Source: an uncultured Alistipes sp.
GTDB taxonomy: Bacteria > Bacteroidota > Bacteroidia > Bacteroidales > Rikenellaceae
Direction of reading: 5' to 3'
Assembly: GCA_937899895.1 (NCBI GenBank)
Contig: CALBQR010000020.1
Span: 1 to 64,000 of the forward strand
Length of the DNA: 64,000 nucleotides
A model generated the notes under the pieces. It made no database searches and had not been told where the DNA came from. It worked only from the letters and a program-made list of their open reading frames with translations. Shown here in pieces: positions 1-8,008 of the stretch (position 1 is the first letter of the stretch; each line of letters starts with the position of its first letter). The position numbers and the translations under genes were made by a program.

Positions 1-2
1 AA

Positions 3-707
3 TTTATTGACGCACGCGAGGACTTGTCGATACAGGTGCACCCCAATGACAAACAGGCATGGGAGCGTCATCAATCTAAAGGCAAGACCGAGATGTGGTA
101 TGTTGTAGATGCTGAACCCGGTTCGCGTCTGCGTTCGGGATTTGCAAAAAAAGTAACACCCGAAGAGTATGAGGCAAGTATTGCCGACAACACCATTACC
201 GACCTTTTGGCCGAGTACGACATTCATGCAGGAGACCTATTCTTCTTGCCGGCTGGACGTATTCACTCAATTGGTGCCGGAGCATTCATTGCCGAGATAC
301 AGCAAACATCGAACATCACTTATCGCATATACGATTTTAACCGTCGCGATGCAAATGGCAACACTCGCGAACTGCACACCGAGCAGAGCAAGGCGGTAAT
401 AGATTACAATGTTCTGCCCGATTATCGCACAAAATACGAAAACAAAAAAGACGAACGTGTAGGCCTTGTTTCATGCGACTATTTCACCACATCGCTTTTG
501 GACTTGACAAAGCAATATAATATGGATATAGCCGAGTTGGATTCTTTTGTAATTGCGATATGCACATCGGGAAGTGGCACTATTACCGATGACAAAGGAG
601 AGAGCATTGAAATAAAACAAGGTGAAACGATACTTGTTCCGGCTACTGCTAAGAAGTTGGAGATAACTCCAAATGATGAGATGAAGATACTGACAAGTTG
701 GATATAA
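3..707 (+). CDS. manA: Mannose-6-phosphate isomerase, class I (5' end outside window)
   Basis: Interconverts mannose 6-phosphate and fructose 6-phosphate in the cytoplasm, feeding GDP-mannose and surface sugar synthesis or mannose catabolism. The frame is open from the window edge; visible residues begin inside the conserved block LSIQVHPND. Expected metal ligands are present: His of QVHPND, Glu of KTEMW, and His of the later GRIHSIG block. The C-terminal part is a second cupin-like segment ending in KILTSWI. No start is visible because the N-terminus lies upstream of base 1. A hairpin terminator follows at once. Family assignment is secure; substrate range within type I phosphomannose isomerases cannot be read from the sequence. 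Confidence 0.93.
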   Translation, partial: FIDAREDLSIQVHPNDKQAWERHQSKGKTEMWYVVDAEPGSRLRSGFAKKVTPEEYEASIADNTITDLLAEYDIHAGDLFFLPAGRIHSIGAGAFIAEIQQTSNITYRIYDFNRRDANGNTRELHTEQSKAVIDYNVLPDYRTKYENKKDERVGLVSCDYFTTSLLDLTKQYNMDIAELDSFVIAICTSGSGTITDDKGESIEIKQGETILVPATAKKLEITPNDEMKILTSWI

Positions 708-712
708 GAAAA

Positions 713-745
713 AATTAAGAGGTTCATTCGAACCTCTTAATTTTT
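713..745. terminator. Bidirectional terminator between manA and the convergent FAD dehydrogenase gene
   Basis: A 12-bp perfect inverted repeat (713-724 with 731-742, arms AATTAAGAGGTT and complement) encloses a 6-base loop. A-rich and T-rich flanks make it usable from both strands. It sits exactly where the two convergent genes meet, and the stop codon of the minus-strand gene begins in its T tract. Confidence 0.85.
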
Positions 746-2303
746 ATATACTACCGAGATATTCCATTGCAGAGAGAGCACATCGTTCTCCATCGACTGC
801 GGCGGAGACTATACCACCTGCATAGCCGGCACCTTCACCACATGGGAAAAGCCCCTGCACCTGCAGATGCTGTAACGTATCGGCAGAACGTACAATACGA
901 ACAGGCGACGAGGTGCGCGACTCGACACCCAAAACCACTGCGTCGTTGGTAACAAAGCCCTTCATCTTGCGACCGAAATGTCCGATACCTGCGCGCAGAG
1001 CCTCGCCCATAAATGGGGGCAGCCACGCCGACAGTTCCGACGAAACCGTTCCGGGGATGTACGACGTGCGCGGAATGGAGCCCGAACGACGACCTGCGAC
1101 GAAGTCCGCAACTCGCTGTGCAGGAGCAATTTGCTTGTCGCCGCCCTGCTCGCGGGCAAGGCGTTCCAACTGCTCCTGATACTCCAAGCCTGCCAATTCG
1201 CCAAACTCTTCGCGCAGGTGTGCGTAGTCCTCTGTTCGCACCTCGGTAACAAGGCCCGAATTGGCAAAAATCGAGTTACGGCCCGACGGCGACATACCAT
1301 TCACCACCGACTGCCACTGCTCGGTCATTGCCGGCACGATAAATCCGCCAGGGCACATACAGAACGAATATACACCTCTGCCAAATTGCTGACAAACAAG
1401 TGAGTAGCTTGCCGCAGGGAGATACTCGCCACGTTCGCGGCAGTGGTATTGGATCGAGTCGATCAGTGCCTGCGGGTGCTCGATTCGCACGCCCATAGCA
1501 AAGGCCTTTGCCTCCAAGCGCACGCCATTTGCATACAACATTCGGTAGATATCGCGTGCCGAGTGTCCCGTTGCCAAAACGACGGCAGCGGCCTCAATGC
1601 GGCGGTCGCCACACTCGACGCCCTCGACGCGATCGCCCTTGATAATCAGCCCCGTAACGCAACTGTCGAAGAGAAATTCTCCACCCGACGAGAGGATCGT
1701 CTGTCGCACGTTGGTCATAATGCGGGGCAGGCGATCGGTGCCGATATGGGGGTGCGCCTCGAAGAGAATATCGGGCACAGCACCGTGAAAGACAAGCGTT
1801 TGCAGGGCTTTATTGTAATCGCCGCGCTTTTTCGAGCGGGTGAAAAGTTTGCCATCGGAGAATGTTCCCGCGCCGCCCTCGCCAAAGGCGTAGTTTGAGT
1901 TAGGGTCGATTGCGCCGTTGCGGTTGATCTGGGCGATGTCGCGCTTACGTGCCGACACATCGCGGCCACGTTCCAGCACTATCGGCTTGTAGCCCAGCTC
2001 GATAAGTCGCAGTGCCGCGAACAATCCCGCAGGGCCCGAACCGACAATAACCACCTCGGTACGCTTACTCACGTCGGGGTAGTCGAAATGTACGGGGGCG
2101 GGTTGCGGCTCGCGATCGACATAGATTTCGATCGAAAGATTGACCTTCACATTGCGCTGTCGAGCGTCAATCGAACGCTTCACAACGCGCGCCAGAGCCA
2201 CCTCCGAGCGACGAATGCCCATACGTCGGGCAGCGACCGAAGTGTAGAATTCGGGGTCGGCGGCCTCGCGCGGCGAGAGTTGTATAGTGATTGTTTGTGG
2301 CAT
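744..2303 (-). CDS. FAD-dependent dehydrogenase (COG2509 type), NAD(P)/FAD-utilising
   Basis: Predicted cytoplasmic flavoprotein of 519 aa, the usual length for this family. A dinucleotide-binding motif, VVIVGSGPAGLF, lies at about residues 84-95 after an 80-residue N-terminal domain; this late Rossmann motif is characteristic of COG2509 proteins rather than of ordinary reductases. Further FAD-family signatures are the GEGGAGTFSDGKL block and the C-terminal FPCGEGAGYAGGI block, which typically contacts the flavin. The physiological substrate of the family is not known to me and no neighbour suggests one. It stands alone, divergent from pyrC, with about 56 bp between the two start codons. Start is the ATG at 2303. 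Confidence 0.85.
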   Translation of the reverse strand: MPQTITIQLSPREAADPEFYTSVAARRMGIRRSEVALARVVKRSIDARQRNVKVNLSIEIYVDREPQPAPVHFDYPDVSKRTEVVIVGSGPAGLFAALRLIELGYKPIVLERGRDVSARKRDIAQINRNGAIDPNSNYAFGEGGAGTFSDGKLFTRSKKRGDYNKALQTLVFHGAVPDILFEAHPHIGTDRLPRIMTNVRQTILSSGGEFLFDSCVTGLIIKGDRVEGVECGDRRIEAAAVVLATGHSARDIYRMLYANGVRLEAKAFAMGVRIEHPQALIDSIQYHCRERGEYLPAASYSLVCQQFGRGVYSFCMCPGGFIVPAMTEQWQSVVNGMSPSGRNSIFANSGLVTEVRTEDYAHLREEFGELAGLEYQEQLERLAREQGGDKQIAPAQRVADFVAGRRSGSIPRTSYIPGTVSSELSAWLPPFMGEALRAGIGHFGRKMKGFVTNDAVVLGVESRTSSPVRIVRSADTLQHLQVQGLFPCGEGAGYAGGIVSAAVDGERCALSAMEYLGSI

Positions 2304-2322
2304 AATCGCTGTTTTTTTGCTA

Positions 2323-2339
2323 CAAAATTACTAAATTTG
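2323..2339. promoter_or_regulatory. Overlapping divergent -7 elements for the FAD dehydrogenase gene and pyrC
   Basis: TAATTTTG on the minus strand (2330-2323) and TAAATTTG on the plus strand (2332-2339) both match the Bacteroidetes TAnnTTTG element and lie back to back between the divergent genes. I see no clear TTG at the -33 distance for either, so both assignments are tentative. Confidence 0.4.
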
Positions 2340-2359
2340 TGCAAAGAAACTAATCGCTT

Positions 2360-3706
2360 ATGACACCAATTCTGATTCACGGCGGCCAAATCATCAACGA
2401 AGGCCGTAATTTTAAGGGATATATCATCGTTCGCAACGGCCTGATCGACCAAATCGGTGAGGGCGAGTTTGAGGGCGAGTTTGAGGGCGAACGCTACAAT
2501 GCCACGGGTAAGTGGGTAATGGCTGGCGCGATTGACGATCAGGTCCATTTCCGCGAGCCCGGTTTGACCTATAAAGGCGACATCGCCTCGGAGTCGGCTG
2601 CGGCGGTGGCGGGCGGCGTTACATCGTTTATGGATATGCCCAACGTGAAGCCCCCGACCATTACGCTCGACGATCTGGAACGTAAGTTCGACCGCGCGGC
2701 GGAGTGCTCGGTGGCGAATTACTCGTTCTATCTCGGTGCGACCAACGACAATATCGACGAGGTGCGTCGTGTCGATCCGCGTGCGGTGTGCGGCGTGAAG
2801 ATGTTTATGGGCTCCTCGACCGGAAATATGCTGGTCGATGACGAGCGCACGCTCTCGGCGGTCTTCGATTCGTCGCCCGTTGTGGTGGCTACCCACTGCG
2901 AGGATGAGCAGCGTATCCGCGCCCATATCGAGGAGTTCCGCGCTCGCTATGGCGATAATGTAACGCCCGCGATGCACCCCCTGATCCGCGATGCAGAGGC
3001 CTGCTATCTCTCGTCGGCGCGCGCTGTCGAGTTGGCCGATCGTTATCGCGCAGAGCTCAATCTGTTGCACGTAAGCACCGCCCGCGAGCTCTCGTTGCTT
3101 GATGCTAAACCTTTGATCGAGAAGAATATAACAGCCGAGGTTTGTGTCCATCACCTCTGGTTTACCGATGAGGATTACGCCCGTCGCGGCAATCGCATCA
3201 AGTGGAATCCTGCGGTCAAGAGTGCAGCCGACCGCGACGCTTTGCGTGAGGGGTTGCTGAATGGTAAGGTCGATCTGGTGGCTACGGACCACGCTCCGCA
3301 TAGCGACGAGGAGAAGTCGCAACCCTATTGGTCGTGCCCGTCGGGAGGCCCGTCGGTGCAGCACTCGTTAGTGATGATGTTGGAGTTGGCGCAGCGCGGT
3401 GTCTGCTCGGTCGAGAAGGTGGTTGAGAAGATGTGCCACGCCCCTGCGGTGCGCTACGGTGTTGTCGGTCGAGGATTTTTGCGCGAGGGATATCACGCTG
3501 ATATTGTGGTTGTTGATCCGTCGAAACGGCAAGTTGTTACGCGCGAGAATATATTATATAAGTGTGGCTGGTCGCCCTTCGAGGGTGAGCGTTTCTCGTC
3601 GTCGGTCGAGCTGACGCTGGTCGGTGGTCGCAAGGCCTTCGCCGAGGGTCAGCTCGATCGTTCGGTGCGCGGCTGCCGCCTTGAATTTGAACCCAAACGA
3701 CGCTAA
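2360..3706 (+). CDS. pyrC: Dihydroorotase, class I
   Basis: Catalyses reversible ring closure of N-carbamoyl-aspartate to dihydroorotate, the third step of pyrimidine synthesis. The 448-aa protein has the amidohydrolase layout: the DDQVHFREPG block near residue 58, SFMDMPN, GVKMFMGSSTGN, a His in VATHCE, HVSTARE and the DHAPHS block carrying the catalytic Asp. The first His of the usual HxH zinc motif is Gln here (QVHF), which I recall as common in Bacteroidetes enzymes. An in-frame 12-bp tandem repeat gives EGEFEGEFEGE near residues 33-43. The TPR gene begins 6 bases after the stop, so the two are probably co-transcribed. Confidence 0.92.
   Translation: MTPILIHGGQIINEGRNFKGYIIVRNGLIDQIGEGEFEGEFEGERYNATGKWVMAGAIDDQVHFREPGLTYKGDIASESAAAVAGGVTSFMDMPNVKPPTITLDDLERKFDRAAECSVANYSFYLGATNDNIDEVRRVDPRAVCGVKMFMGSSTGNMLVDDERTLSAVFDSSPVVVATHCEDEQRIRAHIEEFRARYGDNVTPAMHPLIRDAEACYLSSARAVELADRYRAELNLLHVSTARELSLLDAKPLIEKNITAEVCVHHLWFTDEDYARRGNRIKWNPAVKSAADRDALREGLLNGKVDLVATDHAPHSDEEKSQPYWSCPSGGPSVQHSLVMMLELAQRGVCSVEKVVEKMCHAPAVRYGVVGRGFLREGYHADIVVVDPSKRQVVTRENILYKCGWSPFEGERFSSSVELTLVGGRKAFAEGQLDRSVRGCRLEFEPKRR
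2461..2484 (+). repeat. 12-bp tandem repeat inside pyrC (2 perfect units plus a partial third)
   Basis: GGGCGAGTTTGA occurs at 2461-2472 and 2473-2484, followed by a half unit. Each unit encodes GEFE. Copy changes would keep the reading frame and lengthen or shorten an acidic surface stretch before the metal-binding motif. Confidence 0.8.
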
Positions 3707-3712
3707 ACGGCA

Positions 3713-4789
3713 ATGAGCGAGCACTACGAGCCACATCCTGACGCTATCGAGATGACTCGCGAGGAGGCCGAGGCCCTTGTCGAGCAATGGTGGCGCGCGG
3801 AGGATCCGGATGACGAGCTGAACGAGGAGCAGGAACGGCTGGTCGATAAAACTTTTGAATATTGTCATCGCGCCTTTGAGTTTCAAGAGGCGGAGAACTA
3901 TGTGCTCGCGGCCCGATACTACCAGAAGGCTGTCGATCTGTTGGAGACGGCGAATCTCGGCAACAATAAATATAAGGTCGGCAAATATATGGACTTGGGT
4001 ATAAGTTACTATCACGCAAGTAATTACGATATGGCCAACCGCTACCTGTTGCGTGCGCTCGAAGGTTATCAGGCGCGTGCGACGCGTGATGATCTGTCCA
4101 TCAGTGTCGTCTATACGTTTCTGGGCCACCTCTATCGTGATCAGGAGCAGTTTGAGATCGCAATCGAATTTTACAAAAAGGCTCTCGAAGTCAATATCTC
4201 GGCGGGCTTTCGCCAATTTGCTGCTTGCACCCAAAATCGCATTGCCCGCTGTTATCGCGATGCGGGCGATCCCGATGAGGCGATCGAATACTACTCGATG
4301 ACGCTCGATATGATCGACGTCATCAATATGGATACCGTTGGTGCCTATACGGGTTTGGCGTGTATCTACCGCGATGACGAGATGTACGATGAGGCGATCG
4401 AGTGCCACCAATCGGCCATCGAAACGGCCGAGCAACTTTCGGGGGCGGAGAGCTTTGAGATAGCTGACGAGTACAACCAAATTGCTATTACATATCGCCA
4501 TATGGGCGAGCTGACGCGGGCAATCGAATACTACCAACGTGCGATCGAACTATTTGAGGCACAGGAGAATGTCAATCGTCGAAAGGTGGCTCGTGTTTTG
4601 GAGAATCTGGCAATGGCTTACGTCTATGCCGAGCAGATGGGCAATGCACTTGAATGTTTCGGGCGACTGCTGCCGATGTTGCGCGAGATAGATGGCGAGG
4701 ATGATCCGCACGTGGCGGAGATCGAGGAGTATATGGCCGAAATTGATCAGAGTTACCACTTTGGCTTATCCGGTGTCAAGCCGAGTTAG
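3713..4789 (+). CDS. Tetratricopeptide-repeat protein
   Basis: A soluble 358-aa protein made almost entirely of TPR units, with no signal peptide or membrane segment. Repeats with the alternating A/Y, G, A-x-x-Y-Y pattern run from about residue 45 to 345, for example AARYYQKAVDLLE, EIAIEFYKKALEV, EAIEYYSMTLDMI, EAIECHQSAIETAE and RAIEYYQRAIELFE. The first 40 residues are acidic. TPR arrays bind peptides or partner proteins, so a scaffold or co-chaperone role is possible, but no specific partner can be deduced. It follows pyrC by 6 bases and ends before a strong terminator. The functional link to pyrimidine synthesis, if any, is unknown. Confidence 0.85.
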   Translation: MSEHYEPHPDAIEMTREEAEALVEQWWRAEDPDDELNEEQERLVDKTFEYCHRAFEFQEAENYVLAARYYQKAVDLLETANLGNNKYKVGKYMDLGISYYHASNYDMANRYLLRALEGYQARATRDDLSISVVYTFLGHLYRDQEQFEIAIEFYKKALEVNISAGFRQFAACTQNRIARCYRDAGDPDEAIEYYSMTLDMIDVINMDTVGAYTGLACIYRDDEMYDEAIECHQSAIETAEQLSGAESFEIADEYNQIAITYRHMGELTRAIEYYQRAIELFEAQENVNRRKVARVLENLAMAYVYAEQMGNALECFGRLLPMLREIDGEDDPHVAEIEEYMAEIDQSYHFGLSGVKPS

Positions 4790-4820
4790 CGGTATTTTCT
4801 GGCCGGCGGCAGACAGAAAT

Positions 4821-4855
4821 AAAAAACGCGCCAAACTTTCGTTTAGCGCGTTTTT
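4821..4855. terminator. Terminator after the TPR gene, also usable by the tRNA-Leu transcript
   Basis: AAAAAACGCGC and GCGCGTTTTTT pair around a CAAAC/GTTTA inner stem. A and T tracts on both sides make it bidirectional; it stops the plus-strand operon and the minus-strand tRNA. Confidence 0.88.
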
Positions 4856-4942
4856 TGGTGCCCAGGACAAGACTCGAACTTGCACGAGCTAATGCTCACT
4901 ACCCCCTCAAAGTAGCGTGTCTACCAATTTCACCACCTGGGC
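4856..4942 (-). tRNA. tRNA-Leu (anticodon GAG), CCA encoded
   Basis: On the minus strand the acceptor arms GCCCAGG (4942-4936) and CCTGGGC (4866-4860) pair. The D-arm contains the tRNA-Leu-like GTGAAATTGGTAGACACG, and the anticodon loop TTGAGGG sits between CTACT and GGTAG, giving GAG. A long variable arm typical of class II leucine tRNAs follows, then GTTCGAGTC. Discriminator A and a genomic CCA (4858-4856) complete the 3' end. Confidence 0.96.
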
Positions 4943-4973
4943 AATACCTAAAAGAACTCTCTTTTCGAGGGCA

Positions 4974-5003
4974 CAAAGATAAAGACTATTTTCTTTTCCG
5001 CAA
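4974..5003 (-). promoter_or_regulatory. Promoter of tRNA-Leu
   Basis: Minus strand: TTG at 5003-5001, a 19-base spacer, then TATCTTTG at 4981-4974, 32 bases before the tRNA 5' end. This is a full match to the Bacteroidetes housekeeping promoter. Confidence 0.8.
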
Positions 5004-5089
5004 AATTTTCGACCACTTTTTTATGTAAACCCCCAAATAATGGGGCATTTGCGCCCTCAATACGGTGAAGATCCGTTCGCACCGGAAAC

Positions 5090-5122
5090 AAAAACAGCAC
5101 ACCTTTCGAGGGGAGTGCTGTT
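5090..5122 (-). terminator. Terminator downstream of glsB
   Basis: AACAGCAC (5093-5100) pairs with GTGCTGTT (5115-5122); read on the minus strand the hairpin runs into TTTTTG. It lies 41 bases after the glsB stop. Confidence 0.8.
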
Positions 5123-5162
5123 GAGGTATGTTCGATCAAATTCCGATTGCGGGAACTTGACC

Positions 5163-6071
5163 CTAAAATTTCATATGTCGCTCGCTCTTACAGGGATAGA
5201 TATCGGCGATAGTGATCAGGATACCCGTCTCCTCGACTGCTCCGAAGTCGTTGTTATGCACCGTCGGGAAGACGCGCATCGAGGGCGAAAGTCCGATATA
5301 GGAGTTGATCAGTGGCGGAATATTCTCACCTCGCGCACGCACCTCCTGCACCAGCTTGCGATAGTTCTCATCGTAGCTCTCGCCACAGAAGATCTCATCC
5401 AGACGACTGCTGTCGATAGCCATTTCGACGGGGTCGATACCCTCCATCAACTGATCGGGATCGGGGAAATAGCGACGCATAAAGTAGATGATCATATTGC
5501 GTGCCTCGACGTTGAAATCGGTGTACATCGTAACCTTGCCGAAGAAATAACGCACGTCGGGATTGAGTACGGTGAGTGCGCCAAGACCGTCCCAGAGATT
5601 GTCTAACGCAAAGATACTCTTATTGTTATCGCGCGATTGGTAGCGAGGTTGAACAAACGAACGACCAAGCTCGATGGTCCAAGGCAGGAACTCCTCGCGG
5701 AACTTATCCGCAAAGCGGAAATAGTGCTCGGTCGAGAGATTTGCGGGGTGCGACGATCGGCAAACAATAAAACGATAGCCGCCCACGATCTCGCGCGCTG
5801 CGGGATCCCAGACGATCAGTTGTCGGTAGCCATCTTCGGCGATATCGCACTCGTCGATATCGACCTCCTTACCCGTGCCGCCACCGGCATTACGGAACGA
5901 AACCTCGCGCAGACGACCAATTTCACGCATCACTGCGGGAGAGTCGGCTGCCGTGATGACATAAATCTCGTTGCTGGCTTTGTTTGTATTGCGAATCTTC
6001 TTGTCGAGAGTCAGTTCGCGTTCGAGCTCCTCACGCGGAACAGCTTCGATAATGGGTTCCATTTCAATCAT
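5163..6071 (-). CDS. glsB: GNAT-fold N-acyltransferase, probable glycine N-acyltransferase
   Basis: Likely transfers a 3-hydroxy fatty acyl chain to the amino group of glycine, the first step of glycine-lipid synthesis, as established for GlsB of Bacteroides thetaiotaomicron. The sequence has the OlsB/hemolysin-like acyltransferase pattern: IGRLREVSFRNAGGGTG, DIDECD, ELGRSFVQPRYQ and MEGIDPVEMAIDSS. It follows the PlsC-type gene on the same strand, matching the known glsA-glsB pair. An ATG at 6122 would put translation upstream of the promoter found at 6091-6122, so I start at 6071 (MIEMEPII); 6062 (MEPII) is also possible. An ornithine-lipid role (OlsB) is the main alternative. Confidence 0.8.
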   Translation of the reverse strand: MIEMEPIIEAVPREELERELTLDKKIRNTNKASNEIYVITAADSPAVMREIGRLREVSFRNAGGGTGKEVDIDECDIAEDGYRQLIVWDPAAREIVGGYRFIVCRSSHPANLSTEHYFRFADKFREEFLPWTIELGRSFVQPRYQSRDNNKSIFALDNLWDGLGALTVLNPDVRYFFGKVTMYTDFNVEARNMIIYFMRRYFPDPDQLMEGIDPVEMAIDSSRLDEIFCGESYDENYRKLVQEVRARGENIPPLINSYIGLSPSMRVFPTVHNNDFGAVEETGILITIADIYPCKSERHMKF

Positions 6072-6090
6072 AGGTTTACGGGTTTGGTTG

Positions 6091-6122
6091 CAAAGATAGG
6101 AATTTTGGTAGAATATCAGCAA
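6091..6122 (-). promoter_or_regulatory. Promoter of glsB within the glsA-glsB gap
   Basis: Minus strand: TTG at 6122-6120, 21-base spacer, TATCTTTG at 6098-6091. It shows that glsB can be transcribed separately from glsA and rules out the upstream ATG at 6122 as start for transcripts from here. Confidence 0.75.
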
Positions 6123-6131
6123 CCTTTTGAC

Positions 6132-6938
6132 CTATTTTTGCATTTCATCGACCTTTTTACGTACAAATACCACCTGCTCCTCGATATTTCCAACGGCCGA
6201 AAGCTCCTCGCGCGAGATGGGTTTGCCGAAACGCAGGGTGAAGGTTTGACCCTTCTGTCGCACCATCTCATCGACCAGCAGAATCATCTCGGCATTGAAC
6301 TTCACGCCGAGTTTTGCGCGAGCATTGGCGAGGTTGTAAAAACGGTTCGAGAGGTGTCCCTCGACAAATACGGGAACGACCTGTCGATCAGTCGAATGTG
6401 CCTGTTTGACAAACTGCTTGCGCCACTTCAAATCGGCCACAACGCCATTTGTTCGTCGCGAGCAAAGACCTGCGGGGAAGGTCAAAATCGGCAACTCGCT
6501 CTCGAAGCCCTCGCGCATACGGAGAGCATACTCCGTGCTCTGGCGACCGTGCTTATTTACGGGCAACCAGATCGGTTGCAGCGGCTCCATATACATCAGC
6601 AGGTCGTTGATCACCACGCGCACATCGCCCAGACGCGAACCGATAGCCTCGGCCAGCATCATTCCGTCCATACCGCCGAAGGGGTGGTTCGAGGCGAAGA
6701 TGTAGCGGCCGTTGGGGTCGATGTTCTCGAAACCCTCGACCGTGTAGCGGATATCGAGAATTTTGAATGCGCCGCGAATGAAATCGAGAGGTGGCTTATC
6801 TCCATAATTATCTATGGCACAATTGAGTACGTCTTCGTGAATCAGTCCGCGCAGCCAATTGATCACAAAGCGCGGAATGTATCGTTTTATACGTGGGATT
6901 TTGTTTTCCAAAATCTTATTGACGTCGATTCTATCCAT
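6132..6938 (-). CDS. glsA: PlsC-family O-acyltransferase, probable glycine-lipid O-acyltransferase
   Basis: Predicted membrane-associated acyltransferase of 268 aa that would add the second fatty acid, on the 3-hydroxyl of N-acyl-glycine. The PlsC/LPLAT signature appears as ASNHPFGGMDG (variant of the NHxxxxD motif), with FPAGLCSR further on corresponding to the usual FPEG block. In Bacteroides the glsA product carries out this step beside glsB, and here glsB follows with a 60-base gap. A hydrophilic C-terminal tail is predicted. A PlsC role in phosphatidic acid synthesis is less likely because of the partner gene. The start ATG at 6938 lies inside a 12-bp hairpin. Confidence 0.8.
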   Translation of the reverse strand: MDRIDVNKILENKIPRIKRYIPRFVINWLRGLIHEDVLNCAIDNYGDKPPLDFIRGAFKILDIRYTVEGFENIDPNGRYIFASNHPFGGMDGMMLAEAIGSRLGDVRVVINDLLMYMEPLQPIWLPVNKHGRQSTEYALRMREGFESELPILTFPAGLCSRRTNGVVADLKWRKQFVKQAHSTDRQVVPVFVEGHLSNRFYNLANARAKLGVKFNAEMILLVDEMVRQKGQTFTLRFGKPISREELSAVGNIEEQVVFVRKKVDEMQK

Positions 6939-6967
6939 AAAAAAGAATTTTTATGGATACAAAGATA
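6932..6967 (-). promoter_or_regulatory. glsA -7 element and start-codon hairpin
   Basis: TATCTTTG lies at 6967-6960 on the minus strand. Directly downstream, 6948-6959 and 6932-6943 form a perfect 12-bp inverted repeat with a 4-base loop. The glsA start codon (6938-6936) is inside the distal arm, so the 5' end of the mRNA can fold over its own start. No TTG is obvious at -33. Confidence 0.55.
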
Positions 6968-6999
6968 GAAAATATGCGCGAAAATCCTCTTTTTTTAAG

Positions 7000-7007
7000 T
7001 AACTTTA
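7000..7007 (+). promoter_or_regulatory. Possible -7 element of the dcw operon
   Basis: TAACTTTA, one base from TAnnTTTG, ends 17 bases before the rsmH start. No clear -33 TTG. Divergent to the glsA promoter. Confidence 0.35.
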
Positions 7008-7024
7008 CGCCCAAATATGCAAAA

Positions 7025-7936
7025 ATGAACGCAACAACTACATATCATACCCCTGTCCTGCTGGCCGAATCGGTAGATTTGCTGGCAATTGACCCCGATG
7101 GTACCTACGTCGATCTTACGTTCGGTGGCGGCGGACACTCGCGATATATCCTCTCGAAACTCTCCGAGAAGGGTCGCCTTTATAGCTTCGACCAAGATCC
7201 CGATGCGAAGGCCAACTGCCCCGATGACGAGCGTTTCCACTTCGTCGAGAGCAATTTCCGCTTTCTGCGCGGTGCGTTGCGCTATCGTGGCGTGGAGCAG
7301 GTCGATGGTATTTTGGCCGATTTAGGCGTGTCGTCGCACCACTTCGACTGCACCGAGCGCGGTTTTTCGTTCCGAGGCGATGCGCCGCTCGATATGCGAA
7401 TGAACTACCGCAATGGTCGCTCGGCTGCCGACATCATCAATGAGGCCGATGCCGAGACCCTCACCCGCATCTTTGGCGAATGGGGCGAGATCGATACCCC
7501 TTACAAGGCGGCAAACTGCATTGTTCGTGCGCGCGCGACGGCTCCGATTCTCACAACGGCGCAGCTGGTCGAGGCGGTTGCACCCTGCACGCCGCGCAAG
7601 GATGAGAGTAAGTTCCTGACCAAACTCTTTCAGGCTCTGCGCATTGAGGTTAATGGCGAGATGGAGGCGTTGAAGATGGCTTTGGAGCAGAGTTTGAAGA
7701 TGTTGCGCCCCGGCGGTCGTCTGTCGGTGATCTCGTATCACTCTCTCGAAGATCGTCTGGTGAAGAATTTTATGCGTAGCGGTACGTTCAGCGGTCAGGC
7801 CGAGAAGGACTTTTTTGGTCGCTCGACCACTCCGTGGCAACTCGTAACGCGCAAGGCTGTTGCCCCCTCGGCCGAAGAGGTGGAGCGTAACCCTCGCTCG
7901 CGTAGCGCACGTCTGCGTGCTGCCGAGAAGTTGTAA
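7025..7936 (+). CDS. rsmH: 16S rRNA (cytosine-1402-N4)-methyltransferase
   Basis: SAM-dependent methylation of C1402 in the decoding centre of 16S rRNA; classically mraW, at the head of division clusters. Motifs: HTPVLLAESVDLL, the SAM-binding DLTFGGGGHS, DQDPDAK, GILADLGVSSHHFD, ERGFSFRGDAPLDMRMN and the late LRPGGRLSVISYHSLEDRLVKNFM. The frame is open upstream to 6953, but those residues (including MRENPLFLSNF) are not family-like and cover the probable promoter, so I use the ATG at 7025 (MNATTTYHTP). Length of 303 aa is usual. The customary mraZ gene is not upstream; glsA is there instead. Confidence 0.95.
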   Translation: MNATTTYHTPVLLAESVDLLAIDPDGTYVDLTFGGGGHSRYILSKLSEKGRLYSFDQDPDAKANCPDDERFHFVESNFRFLRGALRYRGVEQVDGILADLGVSSHHFDCTERGFSFRGDAPLDMRMNYRNGRSAADIINEADAETLTRIFGEWGEIDTPYKAANCIVRARATAPILTTAQLVEAVAPCTPRKDESKFLTKLFQALRIEVNGEMEALKMALEQSLKMLRPGGRLSVISYHSLEDRLVKNFMRSGTFSGQAEKDFFGRSTTPWQLVTRKAVAPSAEEVERNPRSRSARLRAAEKL

Positions 7937-8008
7937 TGTGTAGCAGCTCTTTTGATGTGTGGCTGGTTTTTTAATACGAGGGAAACTTTTTAACGGAACA
8001 TTTGACAG

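Noticed and set aside
4790..5162. Additional gene around tRNA-Leu
   Set aside because: Short frames here overlap the tRNA, its promoter and two terminators; none shows coding character.
6072..6122. Longer glsB start at 6122
   Set aside because: The promoter TTG-n21-TATCTTTG lies within this part, so a transcript from it could not include that ATG.
6953..7024. N-terminal extension of rsmH (start at 6953)
   Set aside because: The extra residues do not match the family and cover the probable promoter; ATG 7025 fits known RsmH starts.
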